The translations under genes were made by a program, and so were the position numbers. Positions 1 to 6,467 of a DNA stretch of 21,015 nucleotides are shown one piece after another. The number at the start of each line of letters is the position of its first letter. Position 1 is the stretch's first letter. The notes under the pieces were generated by a model. The model saw nothing but the letters and a program-made list of their open reading frames with translations, had not been told where the DNA came from and made no database searches. Origin of the DNA: CAZTVF01 sp964616985 (GTDB lineage: Bacteria > Planctomycetota > Phycisphaerae > SM23-33); the NCBI GenBank assembly GCA_964616985.1, contig CAZTVF010000095.1:1-21015 (forward strand). Direction: 5' to 3'.

Positions 1-24
1 AAAGCATGTTTACGCTGGTCCCTT

Positions 25-168
25 GGCCGTCACATCCAGCCGCACATGCTTCTGCGATGCAGAAGCATGGCACCCCGCGGGGCGAATATCGCCGGGGGTG
101 AAAAACGAACCCGGCCGTCGCATCCAGCCGCACATGCTTCTGCAAACAACGCAGAAGCATGGCACCCT
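25..168. repeat. Two direct copies of a hairpin repeat (CATGCTTCTGC family)
   Basis: Two near-identical copies lie at 25-76 and 113-168, 88 bp apart. Each begins GGCCGTC(A/G)CATCCAGCC and ends in a perfect 11-bp stem, CATGCTTCTGC / GCAGAAGCATG, followed by GGCACCC. The stems are 45-55/59-69 (loop 3 nt) and 133-143/151-161 (loop 7 nt). They lie downstream of the minus-strand mlaD stop, so they may be transcribed as a 3' hairpin. There is no U-run, so this looks like a REP-type dispersed palindrome and not a classic terminator. On the other strand the stem is preceded by GGTGCCA or GGGTGCCA, as in the CACCCCCAAAC family elsewhere in the window. No gene is seen in 1-241. Confidence 0.8.
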
Positions 169-241
169 GCGCGCCCCTAGACGACGGTACGCACAAGCAT
201 CGTCAAAACCGGAAGATGAAATCCCTCATCTCGCAGAAAAG

Positions 242-1414
242 TTACTTCGAGAGTTCCTTGAACAACCCCTGCTCGGCCTTGGTGAAGTTCTCGAAGGTCT
301 TCTGGAGGTGTTCGCGGATCTTCTTGAGGTCCTCTTCGCTGACGGTCTTGGTGTCGAGCGTCTTGAGCTTGAGGACCGCGTGGTTGAGCTGTTCGGCGCC
401 TTCGGAGAAGGCGCGGGCGGCCTCGCGGATGTCGGCCGACTTCAGCTCTTTCTCGTCGGGCTTGTACAGCAGCCGCCACGGGTTGGCGCGGACGTCCTTG
501 CTGGTGGCGCTGAGGTTGGCCGACACGTGCACGAGGTTGTCGATCATCGTGTCGATGCCCAGGGTGTTGCGGTCCACCACGCCGCGCAGCTTCTCGGACA
601 TGTCGCTGACGTTCTTGGAGATCGTGACGATCTCCGTGCTCGCCTGGCGGACGTTGGCGAGGATCTCGGCGATATCCTTGCGGCTGTACTCGTTGATGCG
701 GCCGGTGGTCTGGGAAATGTCGTCGATCGTCTTGGAGATCTTGGGGGCGTTGAGGGTGGCGAGTTCGTTGAAGACGGTCGTGATCGACTGCAGGTAGGCG
801 GCGCTCTTGCGGATGCGGGTCATCAGCGAATCGTTGGCGTCGGCGTTGAGTTCATCGCGGACGCTGCCAGCCAACTGCGAGGCCTTGCCCGCGGTGTCTT
901 CCAGCAGCGCGACGGTGTTCTTCACGCGGAACAGCAGCGAGCCCGGCAGGTTGGGGTCCAGTTCGCGGGCGACGGTGACCATGATCTGCCCCATGCCGCC
1001 CGTGATCACCAGCGGGTGCTCGGGGCCGGCGGGGAAGGAGTTGGGGGCCGGCGAGCCCAGATCGACCACGGCCAGAACCGGGTCGCCCACGAAGCCGCCG
1101 GAAACGACGCTGCGGCCGTTGGAGTAGAGCTTGTAATCGGCCGAGTAGAGGTCGACGACGTAGAGGGCGCGGTGGTTGGCGACGTCCGACCGCAATTCAA
1201 CGATGCGGCCGATGTCGATACCGGCGTACTTGACCACGATGCCCTGCTTGAGCCCGGCGTCGCCGGCGGCCTCGTCGAGGTAGAAGACGGCCTGGGGGTT
1301 GGGCGGCTTGAACAGCTCGATCGAGCCCAGCCAGAACACCACGCCCAGGGCGAGCACCAGCCCCACGATCACGAAGATCCCCGCAACGAGTTCTTTCTGT
1401 CCCTTTTTCGGCAT
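242..1414 (-). CDS. mlaD: MlaD-type MCE-domain lipid-binding protein
   Basis: 390 aa. This is the substrate-binding component of an Mla-type phospholipid ABC transporter, anchored in the inner membrane and projecting into the periplasm. The N-terminus is short and charged (MPKKGQKE), then one membrane helix spans about residues 9-30. The MCE domain follows at about 38-120, with the typical KQGIVVKYAGIDIGRI segment. The rest (about 150-390) is a long helical, coiled-coil-rich region rich in N, S, T and K, as in longer MCE proteins. The start is supported by GGGAG about 10 nt upstream. It begins 26 nt after the MlaF-type gene and is the last gene of the operon in view. MCE proteins also serve sterol or other lipid uptake, so the exact lipid is unknown. 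The family call is firm. Confidence 0.92.
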   Translation of the reverse strand: MPKKGQKELVAGIFVIVGLVLALGVVFWLGSIELFKPPNPQAVFYLDEAAGDAGLKQGIVVKYAGIDIGRIVELRSDVANHRALYVVDLYSADYKLYSNGRSVVSGGFVGDPVLAVVDLGSPAPNSFPAGPEHPLVITGGMGQIMVTVARELDPNLPGSLLFRVKNTVALLEDTAGKASQLAGSVRDELNADANDSLMTRIRKSAAYLQSITTVFNELATLNAPKISKTIDDISQTTGRINEYSRKDIAEILANVRQASTEIVTISKNVSDMSEKLRGVVDRNTLGIDTMIDNLVHVSANLSATSKDVRANPWRLLYKPDEKELKSADIREAARAFSEGAEQLNHAVLKLKTLDTKTVSEEDLKKIREHLQKTFENFTKAEQGLFKELSK

Positions 1415-1440
1415 TCTGTTGTATCTCCCAGGCGGCGTTG

Positions 1441-2304
1441 TCAGCCGGCCGCGTCGAGGATGTCCTTGGCGTAGCCGGTGTCTTTCCGGCGTTGCGTGAT
1501 GGGGCCTTCGCTGTCGCCCCGGAGGAACTGTCGGATCAGGTCGAGTGTTTCGTCGCCGGTGGGCTTTCCGTCGCGGATGGCCTCGAATTCCGTGCGGTGC
1601 CCGATCTTGAGCGTGCGGCCCTTGTCGAGCATGGCCATGCGGTCGGCGATGCGGAAGGCGGAGTCCATCTCGTGCGTGACGACGACGCTGGTGACGCCCA
1701 GCTTCTTCGACAGGTCGATCATCAGCTTGTCGATCTCGGCCGATGTGACGGGGTCCAGACCGGCCGAGGGCTCGTCGTAGAACAGGATCTCGGGGTCCAG
1801 GGCGATGGCGCGGGCGAGGCCGGCGCGTTTCTTCATGCCGCCGGAGATCTCCGAGGGCATCAGGTTCACCGCGTGCCGCATGCCCACCTGCTCGAGCTTG
1901 ATGCGGACCATGATGTCGATGGTGTCCTGGTCGAGGTCGGTGTGCTCTTTGAGCGGCAGGGCCACGTTCTCGCCCACGGTCATCGAGTTGAACAGGGCGC
2001 CCGACTGGAACAGGATGCCGAACCGCTTGCGGCAGGCGTCGAGGTCATCGCCGCGCAGCTTGGCCAGGTCCTGGCCAAACAGTTCGACGCGTCCCTCGTC
2101 GGGGGTGAACGAGCCGATGAGGTGGCGCAGCAGCGTGCTCTTGCCGCAGCCCGAGCCGCCCATGATGACGACCGTCTCGCCGGCCATGATGTCGAGGTTC
2201 ACCCCCGCGAGCACCGCGCGGCCTTCGAATCGTTTGACCAGGTCCACCACGCGGATGAGCGGGGCGTCCTTGGCCTTCGTTCTGTCTGACATCGCTTGCG
2301 TCAC
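1441..2304 (-). CDS. mlaF: MlaF-type ABC transporter ATP-binding protein
   Basis: About 287 aa. It is the cytoplasmic ATPase that powers the Mla-type lipid transporter. The Walker A motif GGSGCGKST, the Q-loop region (ILFQSGALF), the signature ISGGMKKR, Walker B ILFYDEP and the H-loop histidine in VVVTHEM are all present. ISGGMKKRAGLARA with the following SAGLDPVTS is typical of the MlaF branch. The start is a choice. A GTG at 2304 has GGAG 6 nt upstream and is preferred. ATG codons at 2337, 2310 and 2292 also exist but have poor Shine-Dalgarno spacing. A perfect 7-bp hairpin (2319-2325/2329-2335, loop 3) lies just upstream of the preferred start and would be inside the gene if the 2337 start were used. 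The gene sits between the permease and MCE genes. Confidence 0.93.
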   Translation of the reverse strand: MTQAMSDRTKAKDAPLIRVVDLVKRFEGRAVLAGVNLDIMAGETVVIMGGSGCGKSTLLRHLIGSFTPDEGRVELFGQDLAKLRGDDLDACRKRFGILFQSGALFNSMTVGENVALPLKEHTDLDQDTIDIMVRIKLEQVGMRHAVNLMPSEISGGMKKRAGLARAIALDPEILFYDEPSAGLDPVTSAEIDKLMIDLSKKLGVTSVVVTHEMDSAFRIADRMAMLDKGRTLKIGHRTEFEAIRDGKPTGDETLDLIRQFLRGDSEGPITQRRKDTGYAKDILDAAG

Positions 2305-2400
2305 GTGCATCTCCGGAGGCGCCCGAAGCGGGCGCATCCTTACAACTTCGATCCTGTCGGGTGACGGCCTTACAGGGCCGCCGCCGTGGCACGCCTGCCG

Positions 2401-3213
2401 TTACAACTTGAAGGCATAGAAGACGGCCGTGAACACGCACGCGGCCATGACGATGGCAACGATGGAATTCACGACGGTCATCGTGGTGGCGCGGCCGACG
2501 CCCTCGGCGCCGCCGGTCACCTTCAGTCCTTCATAGCAGGCAATCAGGCTGATCAGCACGCCGAAAACGCCGGCCATGATCAGCCCGGTGTAAAAGTCGG
2601 CCGTGTGGAGTTGGTCGTGCATTCGCCCCCAGTAGCCTTCCTTGTGCCCCACGACCAGGGCGGCCATGACGTACCCTCCCAGGGCGATCATCAGGTCGGC
2701 TACCACGGTGAGGAACAGCATGGCCACCAGGGTGGCCAGCAGGCGGGGCACGACCAGGAAGCGGATGGGGTTGAGGGCCATCGCCTCCATGGCCTCGATC
2801 TCCTCGGCGACGACCATGGTGCCCAACTCGGCGGCAATGGACGCGCCGGCGAAACCGCTGAGGACGACGGCGGTGATGATGGGTCCCAGCATGCGGAAGC
2901 CGGCCACGCCGATGATCATGGCGATCTTGTCTTCCTGGCCCCAGGGACGCAGGGGGGGCGTCATCTGGAGCGCCAGGATCACGCCGATGAACACCTGCAC
3001 GAGGATAACGATGGAGAGGCTTCGCACGCCGACGCGGACGAGTTGCCCGGCGACGGCGGCGCCGCCGAAGCGGATCTTGGGGCTGAAGAGACTGCGGAAC
3101 AGCCAGTTGAGGGCGCCGCCCAGCAGCAGCGACATGCCGCCGGCGTACGTCAGGCCGGAGATGGCCCTGGCGCCGATGGAGCGGACAATATCGCTGTGGA
3201 TTGCTGTTCCCAT
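2401..3213 (-). CDS. mlaE: MlaE-type ABC transporter permease
   Basis: 270 aa, the usual length for the MlaE family. It forms the inner-membrane channel that works with MlaF and MlaD to move phospholipid between the inner membrane and the periplasm. The hallmark segment EEIEAMEAMALNPIRFLVVP, which contacts the ATPase, is intact, as is the preceding GFAGASIAAELGTM. Five to six hydrophobic segments are visible, the last close to the C-terminus (VVNSIVAIVMAACVFTAVFY). The ATG starts 1 nt after the stop of the STAS gene (TGA-T-ATG), so translation is probably coupled. There is no good Shine-Dalgarno at normal distance, which fits coupling. Its stop is about 96 nt from the preferred MlaF start. 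Confidence 0.94.
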   Translation of the reverse strand: MGTAIHSDIVRSIGARAISGLTYAGGMSLLLGGALNWLFRSLFSPKIRFGGAAVAGQLVRVGVRSLSIVILVQVFIGVILALQMTPPLRPWGQEDKIAMIIGVAGFRMLGPIITAVVLSGFAGASIAAELGTMVVAEEIEAMEAMALNPIRFLVVPRLLATLVAMLFLTVVADLMIALGGYVMAALVVGHKEGYWGRMHDQLHTADFYTGLIMAGVFGVLISLIACYEGLKVTGGAEGVGRATTMTVVNSIVAIVMAACVFTAVFYAFKL

Positions 3214-3214
3214 A

Positions 3215-3559
3215 TCAGGTGAGGGCTTCGGCCTCCGTCGCTCGAATGCTGAAGACGCTGTCGAGCCGGGTGATTTCGAAGAGGCTCTTGACGCGCGGCG
3301 TCAGGCCGACCAGGTGCAGCAGGGCCCCGATCTTTCGGGCCCGCGAGAGCACCTTCACCAGCGACGCCACGCCCGACGAATCCATGTAGGGCACCTGGGT
3401 GAGATTCACCACGACCCGCTGGGGCTTTTCGTCCAGCAGGCCCAGCAGGCGCTGCTGGAACTCGACGCTGTGCGACAGGTCGATGTCGCCGGCCACGTCG
3501 ACGACGGCAGAGCGGCCGACCCATCGCACGCCCGTGATGGAGGACTTCGATTCACTCAT
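3215..3559 (-). CDS. STAS-domain protein (anti-sigma antagonist / MlaB-like)
   Basis: 114 aa, one STAS domain. The phospho-acceptor motif is intact: YMDSSGVASLV, with the predicted phosphorylated serine at about residue 61, matching the D-S-S-G motif of SpoIIAA/RsbV antagonists. AGGA lies 8 nt before the ATG. The gene overlaps the upstream kinase by 8 nt (ATGAGTGA) and is followed 1 nt later by the permease. Two roles are possible. It could be an RsbV-type antagonist in a partner-switching pathway, or it could be the MlaB-like STAS subunit that binds the transporter ATPase in proteobacterial Mla. Its place between a kinase and mlaE allows both, so no symbol is given. Confidence 0.9.
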   Translation of the reverse strand: MSESKSSITGVRWVGRSAVVDVAGDIDLSHSVEFQQRLLGLLDEKPQRVVVNLTQVPYMDSSGVASLVKVLSRARKIGALLHLVGLTPRVKSLFEITRLDSVFSIRATEAEALT

Positions 3560-4007
3560 GATGGCATTCCTTGGGGGCGGGGATTCGCTTGCTCATCGTC
3601 AGGAGCGTCCCGCCGCCCTCCGCATGTTTGTATTCGAGACGGTCCATGCATTTGGACATGATGTGGACGCCCAGCCCGCCGGGGCGAACGTCCGAAAGGT
3701 CGCGCGACTTGATCAGCGACAGGTCCACGTCCGGGCCGTAATCCCGGATCTGGATTCGCAGCCAGTCGTCCTCCGAATCCTTCATCGCCAGCATCTCGAT
3801 GTCGATCGGCTGGTTGTCGGCGCCCTTGTACGCGTGCTTGATGATGTTGGTGAGGGCCTCGTCGGCGCTGAGCATGACGTTGCCGACGCCCTGGGCGTCG
3901 AAGCCCAGCACCTCGCACATCTTCTCGACGGCCGCCCGCACCACAGGCAGAAAGGCGGGCGAGGAGAAGATCGACAGCTTCACCGGTTTGCTGGGCAACG
4001 CCTGCAT
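3552..4007 (-). CDS. RsbW/SpoIIAB-type serine kinase-like ATPase (HATPase_c_2)
   Basis: 151 aa from ATG 4007. GHKL-fold ATPase of the anti-sigma/serine kinase class. The N-box is at about residues 50-58 (DEALTNIIKHAY, E50 and N54), the G1 box is RDYGPD (89-93), and the G2 box is GGLGVHIM (110-117), followed by GGGTLLTM. In the family such proteins phosphorylate a STAS antagonist and may sequester a sigma factor. The start was chosen because its ATG overlaps the stop of the preceding gene (TGATG, 4005-4009); an upstream in-frame extension to 4106 would read through the HEAT gene in another frame. It overlaps the STAS gene by 8 nt. No sigma factor gene is visible nearby, so the partner may be the adjacent STAS protein alone. 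Confidence 0.88.
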   Translation of the reverse strand: MQALPSKPVKLSIFSSPAFLPVVRAAVEKMCEVLGFDAQGVGNVMLSADEALTNIIKHAYKGADNQPIDIEMLAMKDSEDDWLRIQIRDYGPDVDLSLIKSRDLSDVRPGGLGVHIMSKCMDRLEYKHAEGGGTLLTMSKRIPAPKECHHE

Positions 4008-4411
4008 CAAGGTTTCCCACCTTCCGTGGCGGCTGGCGCGGTGGCCGGGGCGGTGGCCGGCGCGGGCCACACCGCGGGCCTTCCGGCGGCCAGCCATTCC
4101 CGCCAACGCTGTTGTTCCTGCGCCCGCATCTGGGGCGAAAAGATCGTGTTTCCCAACGAGCGGCCGGTGATCTCCTGGAGCGCGGTGGCGGCGAACAGCC
4201 TGACGTCCGACTCCGGATCGGTCAGGCGGTCCACCAGGTAGGGGAGCATGTTGGGGTCTTTGACGCGGGAGGCCATGACGATGGCATCAATGCGGCGCTG
4301 CGAATCGTCGCTCTGGATGTTGGCGTAGAAATCGCCCGAGACGCCGGCCGGGGCGCAGCCAAGCCATGCGGTACTGGTCAGAAGCAGGCATCCCAGAAAC
4401 AAAGTGCGCAT
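4007..4411 (-). CDS. Exported HEAT-repeat protein, probable lipoprotein
   Basis: 134 aa from ATG 4411. It starts with a signal peptide (MRTLFLGCLLLTSTAWLGC). The last cysteine is a plausible lipidation site, but the -3 residue is W, so the lipobox is not canonical. The mature part carries HEAT-like helices (SQRRIDAIVMASRVKDPNML and LVDRLTDPESDVRLFAATAL), in which each repeat ends in a D-P-E-like turn. The C-terminus is an Ala/Pro/Thr-rich tail. An upstream in-frame ATG (4474) would put a charged stretch before the signal peptide and is not used. A weak AGAAGAG lies upstream. It is the first gene of the operon and overlaps the kinase gene by 1 nt (TGATG). Function is unknown; a scaffold for envelope proteins is possible. 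Confidence 0.75.
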   Translation of the reverse strand: MRTLFLGCLLLTSTAWLGCAPAGVSGDFYANIQSDDSQRRIDAIVMASRVKDPNMLPYLVDRLTDPESDVRLFAATALQEITGRSLGNTIFSPQMRAQEQQRWREWLAAGRPAVWPAPATAPATAPAATEGGKP

Positions 4412-4524
4412 ACTCTTCTTCGCGACCAGAGGACGAAAGGTTGTGCCGCTTGCAAATCTCTTCGCCCCGCCCAAACGTCCGGGGCGCCATGCCAGCGATC
4501 TCGGCGGCCTCTGTGATGTCTGTA

Positions 4525-4553
4525 ACTGTATCCGCTGGCGGGGGCTCGGTCAA
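4525..4553 (-). promoter_or_regulatory. Probable promoter of the HEAT-kinase-STAS-MlaEFD operon
   Basis: On the minus strand TTGACC (4548-4553) and TACAGT (4525-4530) are separated by exactly 17 bp, close to the sigma-70 consensus. Transcription would start near 4518, about 107 nt before the first gene. The match is by eye only. Confidence 0.5.
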
Positions 4554-4593
4554 GCACAGCGATGATGTCAGCCTGGATGGGCCTGCGCGGTGC

Positions 4594-4617
4594 CACCCCC
4601 AAACTTGTCTGGGGGTG
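4594..4617. repeat. CACCCCCAAAC-family hairpin, diverged copy
   Basis: Left arm CACCCCCAAAC and right arm GTCTGGGGGTG, a stem with one mismatch and a 2-nt loop. It is preceded by GCGCGGTGC, exactly as in the copy at 9847-9870. Confidence 0.75.
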
Positions 4618-4718
4618 AGAAGGCGAGACCGGGTCGCAGCGCGTCTGCGGTCGACGGAACACGACTGCTCAGCTCACGTAATCGGCGATGGCGATCGTGG
4701 CTATGTGGGTTGTCGGCG

Positions 4719-4766
4719 GTGCATGGGCTTGCCTGCCGTAGGCAGGTCACTGAAGTGACCATGCCG
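4719..4766. repeat. Composite palindrome, nested form of the element at 17371-17402
   Basis: GGTGCATGGG is followed by 19 nt containing the hairpin CCTGCC-GTA-GGCAGG, then GTCACTGAAGTGACC and ATGCCGGG. The perfect palindrome GGTCACT-GA-AGTGACC lies at 4745-4760. The copy at 17371-17402 has the same flanks without the 19-nt hairpin. Confidence 0.65.
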
Positions 4767-4787
4767 GGAGGTCGTTGGCAGATGGGA

Positions 4788-5146
4788 CTTGGTGGTTGTT
4801 CTCACCCCCAAACGAGTTTGGGGGTGGCACCGTCAAGGCAAGGGGGAATCGTCGAGGTCGTGCATGTCGATCCAAAGAAGGCATTGGCCACAGAGGCGCT
4901 GGGCTCGGTGGTTGTTCTCACCCCCAAACAAGTTTGGGGGTGGCACCGTCAAGGCNNNNNNNNNNNNNNNNNNNNNNNNNNNNNNNNNNNNNNNNNNNNN
5001 NNNNNNNNNNNNNNNNNNNNNNNNNNNNNNNNNNNNNNNNNNNNNNNNNNNNNNNGGGCTCGGTGGTTGTTCTCACCCCCAAACAAGTTTGGGGGTGGCA
5101 CCGTCAAGGCAAGGGGAATCGTCGAGGTCGTGCATGGCGACAGAAG
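4788..5146. repeat. Tandem repeat array with 116-bp period, each unit carrying a hairpin
   Basis: GGTGGTTGTTCTCACCCCC recurs at about 4791, 4907 and 5061 (after the gap). Each unit carries the perfect 11-bp stem CACCCCCAAAC / GTTTGGGGGTG (4803-4826, 4919-4942, 5074-5097), then GGCACCGTCAAGGCAAGG and GAATCGTCGAGGTCGTGCAT. Units differ slightly: the loop is GA in the first and AA in the others, there is a one-G indel, and the last unit diverges after GTGCATG. The true copy number is unknown because the array contains the gap. Confidence 0.85.
4956..5055. other. Assembly gap (100 Ns)
   Basis: Exactly 100 undetermined bases. The 55 nt before the gap (4901-4955) and the 55 nt after it (5056-5110) are identical, and each contig ends exactly at that match. 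That suggests a contig break at a k-mer of 55, so the gap length is not informative. Confidence 0.97.
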
Positions 5147-5154
5147 GGGGTGCG

Positions 5155-5367
5155 TCAACTCACGCTTCCAAAATCCGTCTCCACCAGGAGGTCATCCCAT
5201 GGCAGATCGGGCGAGACGCTGGTGACGGCCGGGTGGCTGGAGTCGCGGGGCAGGGCGACGTGGGTGTGGCTGAACTTCACGAGGGCCTCGGTGGTGTTGT
5301 TGGCCTCGACCACGGCCTCGCGTTCGCCTCGCCCGTCGCCTCTGACGTATCGGATCCGATATACCAT
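5155..5367 (-). CDS. Small hypothetical protein, 70 aa
   Basis: Not recognised. It is supported by a strong ribosome binding site (AGGAGG with 5 nt to ATG) and a promoter-like pair at 5391-5419. The sequence MVYRIRYVRGDGRGEREAVVEANNTTEALVKF looks like a small beta-alpha-beta fold: a basic strand, an acidic middle and a short helix. There is no signal peptide, cysteine motif or membrane helix. The C-terminal end borders the tandem repeat array. It is separate from the membrane protein gene upstream (gap about 100 bp, with its own promoter). Similar small proteins can be regulators or toxin-antitoxin partners, but nothing here shows that. Confidence 0.6.
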   Translation of the reverse strand: MVYRIRYVRGDGRGEREAVVEANNTTEALVKFSHTHVALPRDSSHPAVTSVSPDLPWDDLLVETDFGSVS

Positions 5368-5390
5368 GACCGCCTCCTGGAATCGCAGGA

Positions 5391-5419
5391 ACCATACGAT
5401 TCGCCGACGGGCGAGGCAA
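5391..5419 (-). promoter_or_regulatory. Probable promoter of the 70-aa gene
   Basis: On the minus strand TTGCCT (5414-5419), a 17-bp spacer and TATGGT (5391-5396). The spacer contains the small inverted repeat TCGCC/GGCGA. The start would be about 17 nt before the ATG. Confidence 0.45.
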
Positions 5420-5423
5420 ATAG

Positions 5424-5458
5424 AGGGACCAGGGGCCAGCGAACGGGGGCCAGGGACC
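5424..5458. repeat. Five-unit degenerate 7-bp tandem repeat (AGGGACC type)
   Basis: Five consecutive heptamers read AGGGACC, AGGGGCC, AGCGAAC, GGGGGCC, AGGGACC, in exact 7-bp phase in the gap between two minus-strand genes. Confidence 0.65.
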
Positions 5459-5468
5459 GAATCTCACG

Positions 5469-6272
5469 TCAGCGATCGACTTTGTTGAGGGCGGCGGCAA
5501 AGGAGGCGTTGCGGGGCTTGTTGAGCTCGGTCTGGAAGTCGTTCTCGCTGAGCCAGAGGATCTCGCCGCTGCCATAGTACACGTTGCGACCGCGGGGGCG
5601 GGCGTGGGGGTCGAGGTGGTTGGTGCGGAAATCGCAGGCCATGATCCGCATCTGGTCGTCGGCCTCATCGAGGCTCAGGGGCAGGTAGAAGTAATCGATC
5701 CGGTGGTGGTTGGCGGCGGCGGGGCAGTGCAGCCAGGCCTGGTCGCGGCGGAGCACCTCGTTGGGGTCGGGTGACTGGCCCGAACTGCGGGTGATCTCGC
5801 GGAAGAGGGAGCGGAGGTTGGCGGCGCATTTCTCATCCTGCCGCTTGATCGTCATCGCCCGCTGCGTCGGCAGCAGGATCAGGACGAGCAGGGGGGCGAT
5901 GACCACGATCTCGGCCAACTTGGGCAGCCAGGCGATGATCGCCCGGCGATAGGGGATGTCCAGGCGGTAGGCGATCACGTACCACATCGTCAGGACCGAG
6001 ACGATAACGCCGACGACGATGCCCGCAATGGCGCCGGGGGCGTCCCACACCGACCCCAGGAAGATGATGCTGATGTTGGCGAACTGCCCGGCGACGACGC
6101 CGATGAGGTTGGTCAGGAGGGACTGGCGGCGGCTGGCCCAGCGGTACTTGATGAGGCGTTGCGTGCCCCACCAAAGAAGCAGGCCCCCCAGCACCAGCCA
6201 CAGTGCCAGCACGCCCAGCAGAAGGGCCATCTGCCAGGGGAACAAGACTTCTGTCAGTCTTACCGCTAACAC
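5469..6272 (-). CDS. Membrane protein with pilin-like soluble C-terminal domain
   Basis: 267 aa from a GTG at 6272, chosen because AAGGAG sits 5 nt upstream; a longer in-frame extension lacks such support. Four membrane segments are predicted at about 15-35, 55-75, 80-102 and 111-135. The tail (about 140-267) is soluble. It begins KRQDEKCAANLRSL and ends with a GRNVYYGSGEILWLSENDF segment, reminiscent of the periplasmic part of planctomycete prepilin-like proteins (C-x-x-N-L then G-x-NV-x-x-x-DG-x-v). The usual prepilin N-terminal cleavage motif and single N-helix are absent, so this is a multi-spanning protein with a pilin-like tail. Function is unknown. The resemblance is from memory and only moderate. 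Confidence 0.75.
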   Translation of the reverse strand: MLAVRLTEVLFPWQMALLLGVLALWLVLGGLLLWWGTQRLIKYRWASRRQSLLTNLIGVVAGQFANISIIFLGSVWDAPGAIAGIVVGVIVSVLTMWYVIAYRLDIPYRRAIIAWLPKLAEIVVIAPLLVLILLPTQRAMTIKRQDEKCAANLRSLFREITRSSGQSPDPNEVLRRDQAWLHCPAAANHHRIDYFYLPLSLDEADDQMRIMACDFRTNHLDPHARPRGRNVYYGSGEILWLSENDFQTELNKPRNASFAAALNKVDR

Positions 6273-6308
6273 AGACGCTCCTTGAAAGCCGCTGGATGAC
6301 CGGGCAAG

Positions 6309-6337
6309 ACCATAACGCAAACATTTGGTGCTGTAAA
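6309..6337 (-). promoter_or_regulatory. Probable promoter of the pilin-tail membrane protein
   Basis: On the minus strand TTTACA (6332-6337), a 17-bp spacer and TATGGT (6309-6314). The start would be about 31 nt before the GTG. The -10 hexamer is the same as that of the 70-aa gene. Confidence 0.45.
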
Positions 6338-6467
6338 GGCGCCAATCCGAATTCACCCGTCGCGGCGGGCGCATTCAGCCGGAGTCCCAAAACACCTGAC
6401 ATGCCGGGCGGCAGCCGACGGCTGCGTCACCGTACGTAACACCGACCCTTGTCGCGGGCGAACCCGG

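Larger units (their letters stand above)
4412..5154. other. Intergenic region with palindromes, tandem repeat array and assembly gap
   Basis: About 740 bases with no convincing gene. From low to high coordinates it holds the operon promoter (4525-4553), one CACCCCCAAAC-type hairpin (4594-4617), a composite palindrome (4719-4766), and an array with a 116-bp period (4788-5146) interrupted by 100 Ns. All open frames here run through the palindromes (peptides such as SPPNKFGGGT or HPQTSLGVAP) and are not credible genes. Confidence 0.8.

Noticed and set aside
4788..5146. The repeat array as a CRISPR
   Set aside because: The period is about 116 bp, the whole unit is repeated (no unique spacers), few copies are seen and no cas gene is present.
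6411..6425. GCAGCCGACGGCTGC as a terminator for the Re-citrate-synthase-like gene
   Set aside because: The stem is short and no U-run follows on the minus strand. It is more likely a chance or dispersed palindrome.
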